A stretch of 64,000 bases of DNA from Daejeonella sp035631395. Lineage in GTDB: Bacteria; Bacteroidota; Bacteroidia; Sphingobacteriales; Sphingobacteriaceae. Below, piece by piece: positions 34,173 to 43,236 of the stretch. A model generated the notes under the pieces. The model was not told the DNA's origin. It worked only from the letters and a program-made list of their open reading frames with translations, and did not search any database. Each line of letters opens with the position of its first letter. Within the stretch, counting starts at the first letter, position 1. A program made the translations under genes and the position numbers. The stretch covers positions 16,257 through 80,256 of the forward strand of contig DASQIU010000045.1 of assembly GCA_035631395.1 (NCBI GenBank), given 5' to 3'.

Positions 34173-36359
34173 ATGGAGATTAACAAATCATTATTTGACA
34201 ATTTACAGAACTTCTTTGGTTTCGATAACTTTAAAGGCGATCAGGAAGCGATTATAACCAGTATTCTTCAGAAAAAAGACACTTTTGTGATTATGCCTAC
34301 CGGTGGCGGCAAATCCATTTGCTATCAATTGCCGGCTTTAATGAGCGATGGAATAGCGATTGTGATTTCCCCGCTCATTGCATTAATGAAAAATCAGGTC
34401 GACCAGTTACGGGCTTTTGGCGGTTCAGACAGCATTGCCCATTTCTTAAACTCATCTTTAAATAAATCTGAAATTATCCGGGTTAAAGAGGATGTAACCA
34501 GTGGCGCTACCAAGCTTTTGTACGTAGCTCCAGAATCCTTAACTAAAATTGAGAACGTAGAGTTTTTAAGAGGTATAACGGTTTCGTTTGTGGCAGTGGA
34601 TGAGGCGCACTGTATTTCTGAGTGGGGGCATGATTTCCGGCCTGAATACCGTAAAATACGTCAGGTTATTAATAATATAGGCGAAAACATCCCCATTATT
34701 GCCCTAACGGCTACTGCAACTCCTAAGGTGCAGCAGGATATCCAGAAAAACCTGCAAATGAATAATGCCGCCGTTTTTAAATCGTCTTTCAACCGGGCCA
34801 ATTTATTTTATGAGGTACGGGCCAAGCGTGATGTGCTGAAAGAAATTATCCGGTATGTAAAGTCTCAGGAAGGAAAATCAGGTATAATTTATTGTTTAAG
34901 CCGTAAAAAGGTTGAAGAAGTTGCCGAGGCTTTGCGCTTAAATGGCATTAAAGCTTTACCTTATCATGCCGGATTGGATCCAAAAACCCGGGCCGAAACC
35001 CAGGATAATTTCCTGATGGAAGAGGTGGATGTAATTGTAGCTACTATTGCTTTCGGGATGGGAATTGATAAACCGGATGTTCGCTATGTAATTCACCATG
35101 ATATTCCTAAAAGCATGGAAGGATATTATCAGGAAACCGGCCGTGCTGGTAGAGATGGTGGTGAAGGTGTTTGTGTGGCTTTTTATTCCCAGAAAGATAT
35201 TGATAAGCTCACCAAGTTTATGAAAGATAAACCGGTATCAGAGCGTGAAATTGGTACTCAGATATTGAAAGAGGTAATTGATTACGCGGAATCGTCTGTT
35301 TGCCGCCGTAAACAAATACTACATTACTTTGGCGAGAATTTTAACGAAACCGGTTGTAACAGTATGTGCGATAATTGCCGCCATACCAAAACCTATTTTG
35401 CCGCCGAAGAATCCTTACAACAAGTGCTGAAACTGATTGAAAATTTGGGTGAAAAATTTGACGATCAGTATATTCTAAATTTGATGATGGGAGTGGAGAA
35501 TGCACAAATTGTATCCTACAAGCATGAAAAGCTTCCAATTTTTGGTTCGGGAAAAGAAAAAGGAGAGATTCTGTGGCGATCCTTACTTCGCCAGGCGGTT
35601 TTGAATAATTATCTGCAAAAAGACGTAGATAATTATGGATTGCTGAAATTAACCAAATCTGGTAAAGCCTTTATTCAGTCTCCACATGCCATTAAATTTC
35701 TCCTGAACACTCCAATTGAAAGTGGGGATGATGAGCAGGAGGAAAACCGCCAACAAACCGGAGCTTTAGACAGCCATTTGCTGATGATGCTGAGCGATCT
35801 TCGTAAAAAAATTGCCAAGCAGCATAATTTGCCACCATTTGTAATTTTCCAAGATCCTTCTTTGGAAGAAATGTGTACGCATTATCCTATTTCTACAGAT
35901 GAATTAAAGCAAATACAGGGAGTAGGTGCGGGAAAGGCCTTAAAATTTGGAAAACCATTTATTGAATTGATCAAATTTTACGTAGAAGAGAATAATATCG
36001 ACCGCCCGATTGACTTAGTGATTAAAACCACCGCCAATAAATCGGCCTTAAAAGTTTCCATTATTCAAAACATTGACCGTCAAATTGCATTAGAAGATAT
36101 AGCTTCCTCAAAAGGAATGTCGTATGAAGAAATTCTGAAAGAGGTTGAAACCATTGTGAACTCCGGCACCAAACTGAATCTGAATTATTATATCGATGAG
36201 ATGATTGATGAAGATCGTCAGGAGGAGGTTTATGATTATTTCCGTACTTCTGAAATTGATTCTATTGATGCCGCTTTGCGGGAATTAGGCGATGATGATT
36301 ATTCACGGGAAGAAATTCAGTTAATGCGTATCAAGTTTTTATCAGAAATGGGTAACTAA
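34173..36359 (+). CDS. recQ: ATP-dependent DNA helicase RecQ
   Basis: The 728-residue protein contains the superfamily 2 motifs: MPTGGGKSICYQLPAL (motif I), DEAHCISEWGHDFRPEY (motif II with the RecQ aromatic loop), TATATP (motif III), and QETGRAGRDG (motif VI). Zinc-binding cysteines follow in VCRRKQILHYFGENFNETGCNSMCDNC. A winged-helix region and an HRDC domain near 520-600 (SDLRKKIAKQHNLPPFVIFQD) come next, then a 100-residue extension. It unwinds DNA 3' to 5' in recombination and repair. The gene reads toward kdsA, four bases from a small membrane protein gene. Confidence 0.96.
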   Translation: MEINKSLFDNLQNFFGFDNFKGDQEAIITSILQKKDTFVIMPTGGGKSICYQLPALMSDGIAIVISPLIALMKNQVDQLRAFGGSDSIAHFLNSSLNKSEIIRVKEDVTSGATKLLYVAPESLTKIENVEFLRGITVSFVAVDEAHCISEWGHDFRPEYRKIRQVINNIGENIPIIALTATATPKVQQDIQKNLQMNNAAVFKSSFNRANLFYEVRAKRDVLKEIIRYVKSQEGKSGIIYCLSRKKVEEVAEALRLNGIKALPYHAGLDPKTRAETQDNFLMEEVDVIVATIAFGMGIDKPDVRYVIHHDIPKSMEGYYQETGRAGRDGGEGVCVAFYSQKDIDKLTKFMKDKPVSEREIGTQILKEVIDYAESSVCRRKQILHYFGENFNETGCNSMCDNCRHTKTYFAAEESLQQVLKLIENLGEKFDDQYILNLMMGVENAQIVSYKHEKLPIFGSGKEKGEILWRSLLRQAVLNNYLQKDVDNYGLLKLTKSGKAFIQSPHAIKFLLNTPIESGDDEQEENRQQTGALDSHLLMMLSDLRKKIAKQHNLPPFVIFQDPSLEEMCTHYPISTDELKQIQGVGAGKALKFGKPFIELIKFYVEENNIDRPIDLVIKTTANKSALKVSIIQNIDRQIALEDIASSKGMSYEEILKEVETIVNSGTKLNLNYYIDEMIDEDRQEEVYDYFRTSEIDSIDAALRELGDDDYSREEIQLMRIKFLSEMGN

Positions 36360-36363
36360 ACCA

Positions 36364-36591
36364 ATGTTAACTAAATTTAGAATACGGCTCTACTTAGCAA
36401 TTATTGGCATGCTGGTGTTGTCTATTCTAATGTCCCGTTTTTATTCATTAGGAGATTTAAGCATTCAAATTTTTGATTCCAGAGTGGTGGTGCCATATAG
36501 CGCTATAATCTTCCTAGTTTTATTTTTTTTGTACTTAATTATTGAAACCCTTTATAAATCCAGGCTTGAAAAAAATGACTCAAATAATTAG
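36364..36591 (+). CDS. Small two-helix membrane protein, unknown function
   Basis: A 75-residue protein with two hydrophobic stretches, IRLYLAIIGMLVLSILMSRFY and YSAIIFLVLFFLYLIIETLY, separated by a short loop. It starts four bases after the recQ stop and its last 17 bases overlap the start of kdsA, so the three genes are likely to be translated from one transcript. No family is recognised. Confidence 0.72.
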   Translation: MLTKFRIRLYLAIIGMLVLSILMSRFYSLGDLSIQIFDSRVVVPYSAIIFLVLFFLYLIIETLYKSRLEKNDSNN

Positions 36592-37396
36592 CTCCATTCC
36601 TCAAATAAAATATACAGATACTAACAACTTTTTTTTAATGGCCGGCCCTTGTGTAATAGAGGGCGAAGATATTGCCTTGCGTATTGCCGAGCGTATCGTT
36701 TCTATTACCGATAAATTGAGAATTCCTTTGATTTTCAAAGGTTCTTATCGTAAAGCCAACCGTTCACGCTTAGATTCATTCACAGGTATTGGCGATGAAA
36801 AAGCGCTGAAAATTTTAGCGAAGGTAAGTGCCGAATTTGCCGTGCCCACCATTACCGATATTCATGAGAGCCAGGAAGCCGCTATGGCCGCCCAATACGT
36901 GGATGTTTTGCAGATACCGGCGTTTTTATGCCGCCAAACAGATTTGCTAGTTGCTGCCGCTCAGACCGGAAAAGCTATTAATATTAAAAAAGGGCAGTTC
37001 TTATCTGCCTCTTCCATGAAATTTGCCATAGATAAAGTATTCGAATCGGGCAATCCAAATGTTATTTTAACTGATCGGGGTAATACCTTTGGTTACCAGG
37101 ATATTATTGTGGATTACCGCGGTATCCCTGAAATGCGCAGCTTAGGCGTTCCGGTAGTGATGGATTGTACCCATTCTTTGCAACAACCTAACCAGGCAAG
37201 CGGTGTTACCGGCGGCAAACCAGAGTTAATTGAAACTATTGCCAAAGCGGCCATAGCTGTAGGCGCTGATGGATTGTTTTTGGAAACTCATCCGGATCCG
37301 GCTAATGCCAAATCAGATGGAGCCAACATGCTGCATTTGGATAATTTGGAAAAAATGCTGGTTAAATTGCTTCGCATTCGGGAAGCAGTGGTTTAA
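36575..37396 (+). CDS. kdsA: 3-deoxy-8-phosphooctulonate synthase (Kdo-8-phosphate synthase)
   Basis: From the ATG at 36575 the product is 273 residues, the usual length. Landmarks are FFLMAGPCVIEGED, KGSYRKANRSRLDSFTGIGDEKAL, and VVMDCTHSLQQPN. The enzyme condenses phosphoenolpyruvate with arabinose-5-phosphate, the product of KdsD encoded nearby, on the route to lipopolysaccharide Kdo. A longer frame with 11 extra residues was rejected because it lies inside the upstream gene. It overlaps the preceding small gene by 17 bp. Confidence 0.95.
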   Translation: MTQIISSIPQIKYTDTNNFFLMAGPCVIEGEDIALRIAERIVSITDKLRIPLIFKGSYRKANRSRLDSFTGIGDEKALKILAKVSAEFAVPTITDIHESQEAAMAAQYVDVLQIPAFLCRQTDLLVAAAQTGKAINIKKGQFLSASSMKFAIDKVFESGNPNVILTDRGNTFGYQDIIVDYRGIPEMRSLGVPVVMDCTHSLQQPNQASGVTGGKPELIETIAKAAIAVGADGLFLETHPDPANAKSDGANMLHLDNLEKMLVKLLRIREAVV

Positions 37397-37407
37397 GAGA
37401 AAATCAC

Positions 37408-37452
37408 AAAAAGATGGCGAGAAAATTATTGATTTTAACTCGCCATCTTTTT
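37408..37452. terminator. kdsA terminator (bidirectional)
   Basis: AAAAAGATGGCGAG (37408-37421) pairs perfectly with CTCGCCATCTTTTT (37439-37452). Confidence 0.88.
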
Positions 37453-37513
37453 GCAATTTTGGGACTTTTAAATTCTCTAATTTAGCCTGCTATTTATTTC
37501 TAAGTAACTATTT

Positions 37514-37939
37514 CTAAGCAGTTTCAAGTGCTTTTATGTCGAACTTCTTCATTTTCATAAACGCCTGAATAACTCGTTGTCCTTTTTCCGGATCGCTCAT
37601 CAGCTTGCCTAAAATTACCGGAACCACTTGCCAGGAAACACCAAATTTATCCTTGCACCAGCCACACATACTTTCTTGTCCACCATCGGAAGTAAACTTA
37701 TTCCAGTAGTAATCAATTTCTTCCTGGTTTTCACACTCAATCACAAAGGATACTGATTCATTGAACTTGAACTCAGGGCCGCCATTTAAACCCATAAATT
37801 TTTTACCATTGAGTTCAAATATCACTACCATTGGGTTGTCGGTGATGATTTTTGAGTTTTGAAAAACGGAGCAATAAAACTTTGCAGCTTCCTGAGCTTT
37901 TCCATCAAACCATAAACAAGGATAGATTGGGTTTGCCAT
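37514..37939 (-). CDS. VOC-family protein (PhnB-like)
   Basis: The 141-residue protein fits the PhnB/3-demethylubiquinone-methyltransferase-like branch of the vicinal oxygen chelate fold: PCLWFDGKAQEAAKFYCSVFQNSKI at the N terminus, FELNGKKFMGLNGGPEFKFNESVSFVIECENQEEIDYYWNKF in the middle and GWCKDKFGVSWQVVP at the end. Enzymatic activity is unproven for this branch. It starts 3 bases after the second VOC gene, so the pair forms an operon. Confidence 0.82.
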   Translation of the reverse strand: MANPIYPCLWFDGKAQEAAKFYCSVFQNSKIITDNPMVVIFELNGKKFMGLNGGPEFKFNESVSFVIECENQEEIDYYWNKFTSDGGQESMCGWCKDKFGVSWQVVPVILGKLMSDPEKGQRVIQAFMKMKKFDIKALETA

Positions 37940-37942
37940 ATT

Positions 37943-38374
37943 TTAAGCTTTTGAAAAGTTTAACATCCAACGGATACCATATTTGTCTAAGCAACATCCC
38001 CAATAACCCCAAAACTGTTCTGTCATTGGTGCAGATTCACTTCCACCATCAGATAATAATTGGTAAAGCCGGTCGGTTTCCTCTTTACTATCCGGTTCCA
38101 GATTGATGGTTACATTATTTCCAATTTTTACAAAGTGGCCCATACTTTCCAGCATATCCGTTCCCATAATTTGCATGCCGCCCAGGATAGGTAAACAAAC
38201 ATGCATCACCTTATTCTTGTCCTCCTCAGAAAATGCAGGCATTCCTTCTTGCGCCGGAATATCTTTATTATACATAATTGGAGCTACAAACTCAGTTTTG
38301 AAAACAGATTTGTAAAAATTGAAGGCTTCTTCTGTCTTGCCTTGAAAATTGAGGTAAATTGAAACTTTTGCCAT
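37943..38374 (-). CDS. VOC-family protein (PhnB-like), paralogue of the next gene
   Basis: A 143-residue protein with the same fold: YLNFQGKTEEAFNFYKSVFKTEF, HVCLPILGGMQIMGTDM, ETDRLYQLLSDGGSESAPMTEQFWGYWGCCLDKYGIRWML. The last 40 residues mirror those of the downstream neighbour, so the two are distant duplicates. The role is unknown. Confidence 0.82.
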   Translation of the reverse strand: MAKVSIYLNFQGKTEEAFNFYKSVFKTEFVAPIMYNKDIPAQEGMPAFSEEDKNKVMHVCLPILGGMQIMGTDMLESMGHFVKIGNNVTINLEPDSKEETDRLYQLLSDGGSESAPMTEQFWGYWGCCLDKYGIRWMLNFSKA

Positions 38375-38427
38375 AGCTTTTATTTTTAAAATTTTAATAA
38401 AATTCTCTTAAGGGCGAAAGTTAAATT

Positions 38428-38856
38428 TTACGCCCGGTCATAATCAGCTTTCCAATTCTTGATTGCTTGCTTAATGGCTTTGCTGCTTAAATTTTCTTTT
38501 AAGGCTCTTTCTGCCAAGGTCGAAAACTCTTCGTCCGGGGCAAAACGCAGGGCTACAATTTGTCCCATCCGCAAGGCAGTTGGTAAAGTTTTTCCCGTTA
38601 GAATATAATACCGAAAATTTTCTTCCGCCCGGATAGCCCGATCCTGAGCTTTCAAAGCAAAGGACCGCGAGTACCAGAATAAAAACATACCGCAGATAAA
38701 GAGCAGCACAATTAAGCTGGCTGAATAAAGCTCATCACTGCCCATAGATTTGCTAAGATTAACAATTGAGCCAATGAGTCCCAATACTAATAAAGCGGCT
38801 AAAATGCGATGGTAACCGGTTATAATCCGGATGTGATTCTGGTAATTTTGTTCCAT
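38428..38856 (-). CDS. DUF6526-type membrane protein
   Basis: The 142-residue protein starts with a conserved NYQNHIRIITGYHRI segment, then two transmembrane helices (ILAALLVLGLIGSIVNL and YSASLIVLLFICGMFLFWY), and a cytoplasmic-looking C-terminal part with FALKAQDRAIRAEENFRYYILTGKTLP. This matches a family I know as DUF6526; no function is known. It begins 2 bp after the OmpA/PD40 gene, an arrangement that suggests co-transcription. Confidence 0.72.
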   Translation of the reverse strand: MEQNYQNHIRIITGYHRILAALLVLGLIGSIVNLSKSMGSDELYSASLIVLLFICGMFLFWYSRSFALKAQDRAIRAEENFRYYILTGKTLPTALRMGQIVALRFAPDEEFSTLAERALKENLSSKAIKQAIKNWKADYDRA

Positions 38857-38858
38857 AT

Positions 38859-40757
38859 TTAGTTTTTGATGATTTTAAACTCTGTTCTTCTGTTAGTTCT
38901 CCGGCCTTCTTCGCTGGTATTATCTGCCACCGGCCGACTTTCTCCGTATCCTTTGTAGCTTAATCTGGATGGATTTATTTTATTGTTGATTAAAAAGTTA
39001 TAAACTGTTTTAGCCCGGTTTTCAGAAAGTAACAGGTTTGATTTATCATCGCCCACATTATCGGTGTGCCCGCCTATTTCAATAACCGTTTTGGGGTTTT
39101 GGTTTAGAAAAACGATCAACTGCTGCAATTCTACTTTTGATTCGGATAAAAGATTGTATTTATTGGTATCGAAGAAAATATTATTGAGCACCACTAAACC
39201 GCCCACTTCAATTTTTTGCAGTGGAACTTTAATATGAAAAGGTTTATTATCTCGCTGATTTTCTAAAGTAAAATTGGCTGAATAAAACAGGTAATTATCT
39301 TTAGAAACGGTCAAGCCGAAGGAATTACCCACCAGCATGGTGGCCATGAACTCACCGCTTTCCTCATCCGAGTTTTCCTCAAATACGGTTTTGTTTGTGG
39401 CCAGATTAATGATTTGCACTTTAGCATCCAGTACTTCCTGGGAGTTTTTATCAAATACGATTCCTTTGACATAATTTACCGGCTTAGGGCGCAAATGGAC
39501 AGGCAATTCAAAGGAATAGATATCCAAGCCTCCAAAACCTCCGGGGCGGTCAGCGGCAAAGAAGGCCGTTTTTCCGTCACTGCTAATAGTTAAGCCGCTT
39601 TCTTCACCAAAAGTATTGATGGGATAACCCAAATTTTGAGGCTTCTGCCAATTTCCTGCCGGATCTTTTCGGCTGACGAAAAGATCTTTATTACCCAAAC
39701 CCGGCCAGCCATTCGATGAAAAATATAAGGAATGATCGTCCGGGTGAATAAAAGGCGATTGTTCATCGTAAGGGGTATTAATTTCGGGACCCAGATTAAC
39801 CGGATTAGACCAGGAACCATCTGCTTTTAAGTCTGATTTCCAGATATCGTATCCACCATATCCACCCGGCCGGGTACTTACAAAGTAAAGAGTTTTACCA
39901 TCAGCGCTTAACGAAGGTTGAGATTCCCAGCCTGGAGTATTAACCGGCGGGCCAATATTAAAAGGTTTACTCCAGTTTTTCCCTTCCCGCTTAGATACAT
40001 AAATATCACAACGGCCCAAACCGTCCGGGCGGTTACATCCGGTAAAAAACATATAAAGACCATCGGGCGAAATACACTGCGCACCCTCATTATACATGGT
40101 CGTATTAATATTATCGCTTAAATATTCCGACTTGATCCAAACACCGTCTTTTTTAATGCTTTTATAAAAATCTTCATTTTGGCGGGCCTGCCGGGTAAAA
40201 ATCAAGGTTTCCTCATCGGCTGTTACCACGGGTAAATATTCCTGATCTTTGGTATTTACTCCGGAACCCAAATTTACCGGATTAAAATTTACCGGATGCT
40301 TTATGGCTTCTATGCTAAACTCGCAGTCGGCGATGAATTTGTCAACCAGTTTTTTGCTCTGGTCAGAAAGCCCGGGAAAACCGGCATATTTTTGAAAATG
40401 TTGCAGGGCTTCGGCATACTCACCTGTATTTAATTCGCTTTCGGCCAGGCCAAAATAGGTGAGTGGAGTTAGTTCGGCATCAATTTCAAGCACTTTGCGG
40501 TAGCTTTCTTTGGCGTTGTTATAATCAGAAAGTCTGCGATAAATATCTCCTAATTGTTGTTGAGCGGCGGCAAAATTGGGGTCGGCCTCCAGAGCCAGTT
40601 TGAGCTGCTCTATGGCTTTGCCAAAAATCTTGTCGGCAATAAACTGACCGGCCAATGCATAAGCTTTTTGTGCCTGTTTATTAGCAGACGTATTGGCTTT
40701 TTGCCCAAAAGCAGTAATGGCAAAACATAATAATAACAGGAGTAAAATTTTTCTCAT
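38859..40757 (-). CDS. OmpA-family envelope protein with TPR and PD40 repeats
   Basis: The 632-residue protein has a signal peptide (KILLLLLLCFAITAFGQ), tetratricopeptide repeats at about 25-130, six or so PD40/WD40-like beta-propeller blades with recurring FFTGCNRPDG, LYFVSTRPGGYGGYDIW and FFAADRPGGFGGLDIYSF, then a carboxypeptidase-regulatory-like domain at about 430-510 and a C-terminal OmpA peptidoglycan-binding domain with IGGHTDNVGDDKSN and RLSYKGYGESRP. It probably anchors an outer membrane or periplasmic complex to the cell wall. Such proteins are frequent in Bacteroidota; a role in secretion or gliding is only a possibility. Confidence 0.9.
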   Translation of the reverse strand: MRKILLLLLLCFAITAFGQKANTSANKQAQKAYALAGQFIADKIFGKAIEQLKLALEADPNFAAAQQQLGDIYRRLSDYNNAKESYRKVLEIDAELTPLTYFGLAESELNTGEYAEALQHFQKYAGFPGLSDQSKKLVDKFIADCEFSIEAIKHPVNFNPVNLGSGVNTKDQEYLPVVTADEETLIFTRQARQNEDFYKSIKKDGVWIKSEYLSDNINTTMYNEGAQCISPDGLYMFFTGCNRPDGLGRCDIYVSKREGKNWSKPFNIGPPVNTPGWESQPSLSADGKTLYFVSTRPGGYGGYDIWKSDLKADGSWSNPVNLGPEINTPYDEQSPFIHPDDHSLYFSSNGWPGLGNKDLFVSRKDPAGNWQKPQNLGYPINTFGEESGLTISSDGKTAFFAADRPGGFGGLDIYSFELPVHLRPKPVNYVKGIVFDKNSQEVLDAKVQIINLATNKTVFEENSDEESGEFMATMLVGNSFGLTVSKDNYLFYSANFTLENQRDNKPFHIKVPLQKIEVGGLVVLNNIFFDTNKYNLLSESKVELQQLIVFLNQNPKTVIEIGGHTDNVGDDKSNLLLSENRAKTVYNFLINNKINPSRLSYKGYGESRPVADNTSEEGRRTNRRTEFKIIKN

Positions 40758-40842
40758 ACGCGGTGGAGAGCGTTTCCGAAGATAAAAAATATCTGGTATT
40801 TACGGATTGAATACGAAACGGAATTTATTTCAGCTTAAAAAA

Positions 40843-41610
40843 TCATGAGAATATTTCTTTCAAAAATAATTTCATATGCTCCCAGGAACGTCTGTCAGCT
40901 TCTGCATTATAAGCCGCTCCTTTAGAATTATCATTTCCGGCGTTGGGGTCGGTAAAGGCATGAACGGCATTAGAATAGTAAATCATCTGCCAGTCGGCTT
41001 TGCCATCCCGCATTTCCTGTTGAAATTTTTTGATTTCTTCGGCAGATTCATATGGATCATCGGCTCCATGCAACACCAGTACTTTGGTTTTGATCAGTTC
41101 ATTTGCCCGTTTGGGATCTTTGGCCAAACTGCCGTGAAAAGAAATGACTCCTTTTACCGGAAAATCAGCCCGGGCAGCTTCTATGGCACCGGTTCCGCCA
41201 AAACAATAGCCCATAACGGCAATACGGTTAGGATCAGCGCCCTGTTTGATCAATTCATTGATAGCGGCCTTAATACGCGATTGGTAATCCTGGTAATTAG
41301 TTTTATAATAACCCGATTTTTCGCTCGCTTCTTTCGGATCTTTGGGACGCTCATTTTCTCCATAAATATCCGCGGCCAGCGCATTGTAGCCTAAAGCAGC
41401 TAATTTATCGGCCGAGTTTTTCTCATGTTGACTCAATCCCATCCACTGATGGATAATAACCACGCCGGGCGCTTTAGCTTGTTTGGCCTTTGCAAAATAG
41501 CCTTGCAGTTTTGCATTGCCGTCGCTGTAATTTACATTTACGCCCTGCGCATAGGCCGAAGCGGATAAAGTGCCCACTAAAGCAAGCATTATAAATTGTC
41601 TGATTTTCAT
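40843..41610 (-). CDS. Dienelactone hydrolase family protein, exported
   Basis: The 255-residue protein is an alpha/beta hydrolase. The nucleophile is the cysteine in VMGYCFGGTGA (G-x-C-x-G-G), the acid is likely in LVLHGADDPY, and the histidine is in YSNAVHAFTDP. A signal peptide (MKIRQFIMLALVGTLSASAYAQ) places it in the periplasm. The substrate is unknown; most relatives outside chlorocatechol pathways have no assigned reaction. Confidence 0.88.
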   Translation of the reverse strand: MKIRQFIMLALVGTLSASAYAQGVNVNYSDGNAKLQGYFAKAKQAKAPGVVIIHQWMGLSQHEKNSADKLAALGYNALAADIYGENERPKDPKEASEKSGYYKTNYQDYQSRIKAAINELIKQGADPNRIAVMGYCFGGTGAIEAARADFPVKGVISFHGSLAKDPKRANELIKTKVLVLHGADDPYESAEEIKKFQQEMRDGKADWQMIYYSNAVHAFTDPNAGNDNSKGAAYNAEADRRSWEHMKLFLKEIFS

Positions 41611-41644
41611 TTCCCTATAATTTTTTAGTTTTCAACAAACTAAT

Positions 41645-42268
41645 TTAAGGAATGTTCAGGTATTTATGGGTTTGTAAGGAGATTTCCCAGCGGGGATTAT
41701 CTTTGACATAGTCGATAATAAGAGGAGTCATTTGAGCAGCTTTAGACCATTCGGGCTGTAAATACAACTTACAATTATCTGAAACCAGGTTGGAATTTTC
41801 TTCTGCCCAGGCAAAATCGCTTTTATTGAAAACAATCACTTTCAGTTCGCCGGCCATGCGGGCAACTTCGGGTTTAGGCCCTTTAAATTTTTTGGGCGAT
41901 AAGCAGATCCAGTCCCAATGCCCTGAAAGTGGATAAGCGCCAGAAGTTTCAATAAAGGTTTTGATGCCGCGTTGTTGCAACCCGGCAGTTAAATAATCCA
42001 GGTTGTAGATCAATGGTTCGCCGCCGGTAATGACTACGGCCTTGCCGGGATATTTAGAAGCATTTTCAATGATCTGGTCTGCAGAAGTAAGCGGATGAAG
42101 TTCCGCATCCCAGCTTTCTTTCACATCGCACCAATGGCAACCCACATCACATCCGCCTAAACGAATAAAATAAGCCGCTTTGCCTGAATGGTAGCCTTCA
42201 CCCTGAATAGTGTAGAATTCTTCCATTAAAGGTAATAAGGTGCCGTCGGGTGGAATTTGATGTGCCAT
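41645..42268 (-). CDS. queE: 7-carboxy-7-deazaguanine synthase
   Basis: A 207-residue radical SAM enzyme. The iron-sulfur cluster motif is GGCDVGCHWCDVK (C-x3-C-x2-C) at about 33-45, EFYTIQGEG(YHSG) precedes it, and VVITGGEPL follows. It rearranges carboxy-tetrahydropterin in the queuosine pathway. The other queuosine genes (queC, queD, queF) are not in this window. A TATATTTG core lies 17 bp upstream of the ATG. Confidence 0.93.
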   Translation of the reverse strand: MAHQIPPDGTLLPLMEEFYTIQGEGYHSGKAAYFIRLGGCDVGCHWCDVKESWDAELHPLTSADQIIENASKYPGKAVVITGGEPLIYNLDYLTAGLQQRGIKTFIETSGAYPLSGHWDWICLSPKKFKGPKPEVARMAGELKVIVFNKSDFAWAEENSNLVSDNCKLYLQPEWSKAAQMTPLIIDYVKDNPRWEISLQTHKYLNIP

Positions 42269-42284
42269 TGTGAAATTTAGGCTG

Positions 42285-42292
42285 CAAATATA
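42285..42292 (-). promoter_or_regulatory. queE promoter core TATATTTG
   Basis: An exact TAnnTTTG match on the minus strand, giving a very short leader. Confidence 0.5.
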
Positions 42293-42503
42293 AGCAGTTT
42301 TAGCAGGATTGAGTATGGGAATGAGGATTGGGACACGGGGCTGACAGAAAATTGGATGGGGAGATTTCTTTTTGGATTAAAATGGTAGAAATAAGATTCA
42401 CGAACTGGAAATATTTAACAATACATTTCCATAAATTAATTTGGAATTTAAAATATTGCGTCTATTTTAGAGTTACAAGCAACCGTAAGACACCGAAATA
42501 GTA

Positions 42504-43076
42504 ATGACAGACGACATAATAAATTCAATAAGTAAGACTGCAAAACTTGTAAAGGACTTAAATAGCTTACCCGACGAGCAAGGAATATACGCTTTGTACA
42601 TTGACAAGTCAACTGATTTAGGGAAATTTGGAAATCCCGGACAATTAATATATGTCGGTATATCCGAGAAAAGTTTAGTAAGTAGAGGCATCGAAACACA
42701 TTTCAAAACTGGACAAACTGGGTGGTCAACATTAAGACGTTCAATTGGAGCTATTTTGAAATCGAAGTTGAAATTATCAGCGCATAAAAGAGACTTAAAT
42801 CCTAAAAAACTTCGTGCTGACAAATACAAATTTGATGAAAAGGGTGAAGTAAGACTTACTGAATGGATGATTGAAAACTTGAAAATGGGTTTTTGGTCAA
42901 CATCAAATCCGTTAACGAAAGCAAAACTAAGAGACGAGGAGGAAAAAGTAATTATCAACCTCAAACCAAGTTTAGACCTTGATAAAAGGACAAAACGTTT
43001 AAATCCTTTAGCACAGGAACTTGACAACCTTAGAGAAATTTGCAGACAGGAGGTTAAAAATAATAACCAGATATGA
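42504..43076 (+). CDS. GIY-YIG nuclease family protein
   Basis: The 190-residue protein has GIY at 27-29 (QGIYALYID) and the YIG-equivalent YVG in LIYVGIS near residue 50, then SRGIETHF and the block GWSTLRRSIGAILKSKL typical of one GIY-YIG subfamily, and later VRLTEWMIENLKMGFW. GIY-YIG proteins cut DNA in repair, restriction or homing; the role of this subfamily is not known to me. It starts an AT-rich accessory stretch, with a long spacer on each side that holds no gene. Confidence 0.8.
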   Translation: MTDDIINSISKTAKLVKDLNSLPDEQGIYALYIDKSTDLGKFGNPGQLIYVGISEKSLVSRGIETHFKTGQTGWSTLRRSIGAILKSKLKLSAHKRDLNPKKLRADKYKFDEKGEVRLTEWMIENLKMGFWSTSNPLTKAKLRDEEEKVIINLKPSLDLDKRTKRLNPLAQELDNLREICRQEVKNNNQI

Positions 43077-43092
43077 AACGGGGTTTGAGCTG

Positions 43093-43204
43093 CTAGTAAC
43101 ATTGCATTGGCAATAGGCGGGCTGACGTGCTACTATGAAACTTTTAACTAAATTTAAAACCTCAGTCAATAAATCCCACCTATCACTAATACGGTCGTTA
43201 GTGG
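43093..43204 (+). repeat. Imperfect long hairpin, attC-like
   Basis: CTAGTAAC (43093-43100) faces GTTAGTGG (43197-43204), and TTGGCAATAGGCGGG faces CCCACCTATCACTAA inside, with bulges. The outer AAC and GTT triplets are the only strongly conserved bases of integron attC sites, but the full R-box consensus is not met. A related word, ATTAGTGGTAAGCTATAAC, occurs at about 44125-44144 before the next gene. Confidence 0.4.
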
Positions 43205-43236
43205 TCATGTTTTAACGACAATTTTGCATCCACAGA

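Noticed and set aside
42473..43102. Minus-strand frame of 209 codons opposite the GIY-YIG gene
   Set aside because: It mirrors the GIY-YIG gene, is serine- and leucine-rich as antisense frames are, and has no recognisable domain, whereas the plus strand has the GIY and YVG motifs.
43093..43204. A proven integron attC site
   Set aside because: Only the AAC/GTT triplets and the overall fold agree; the R-box consensus fails at several positions, so it is listed only as attC-like.
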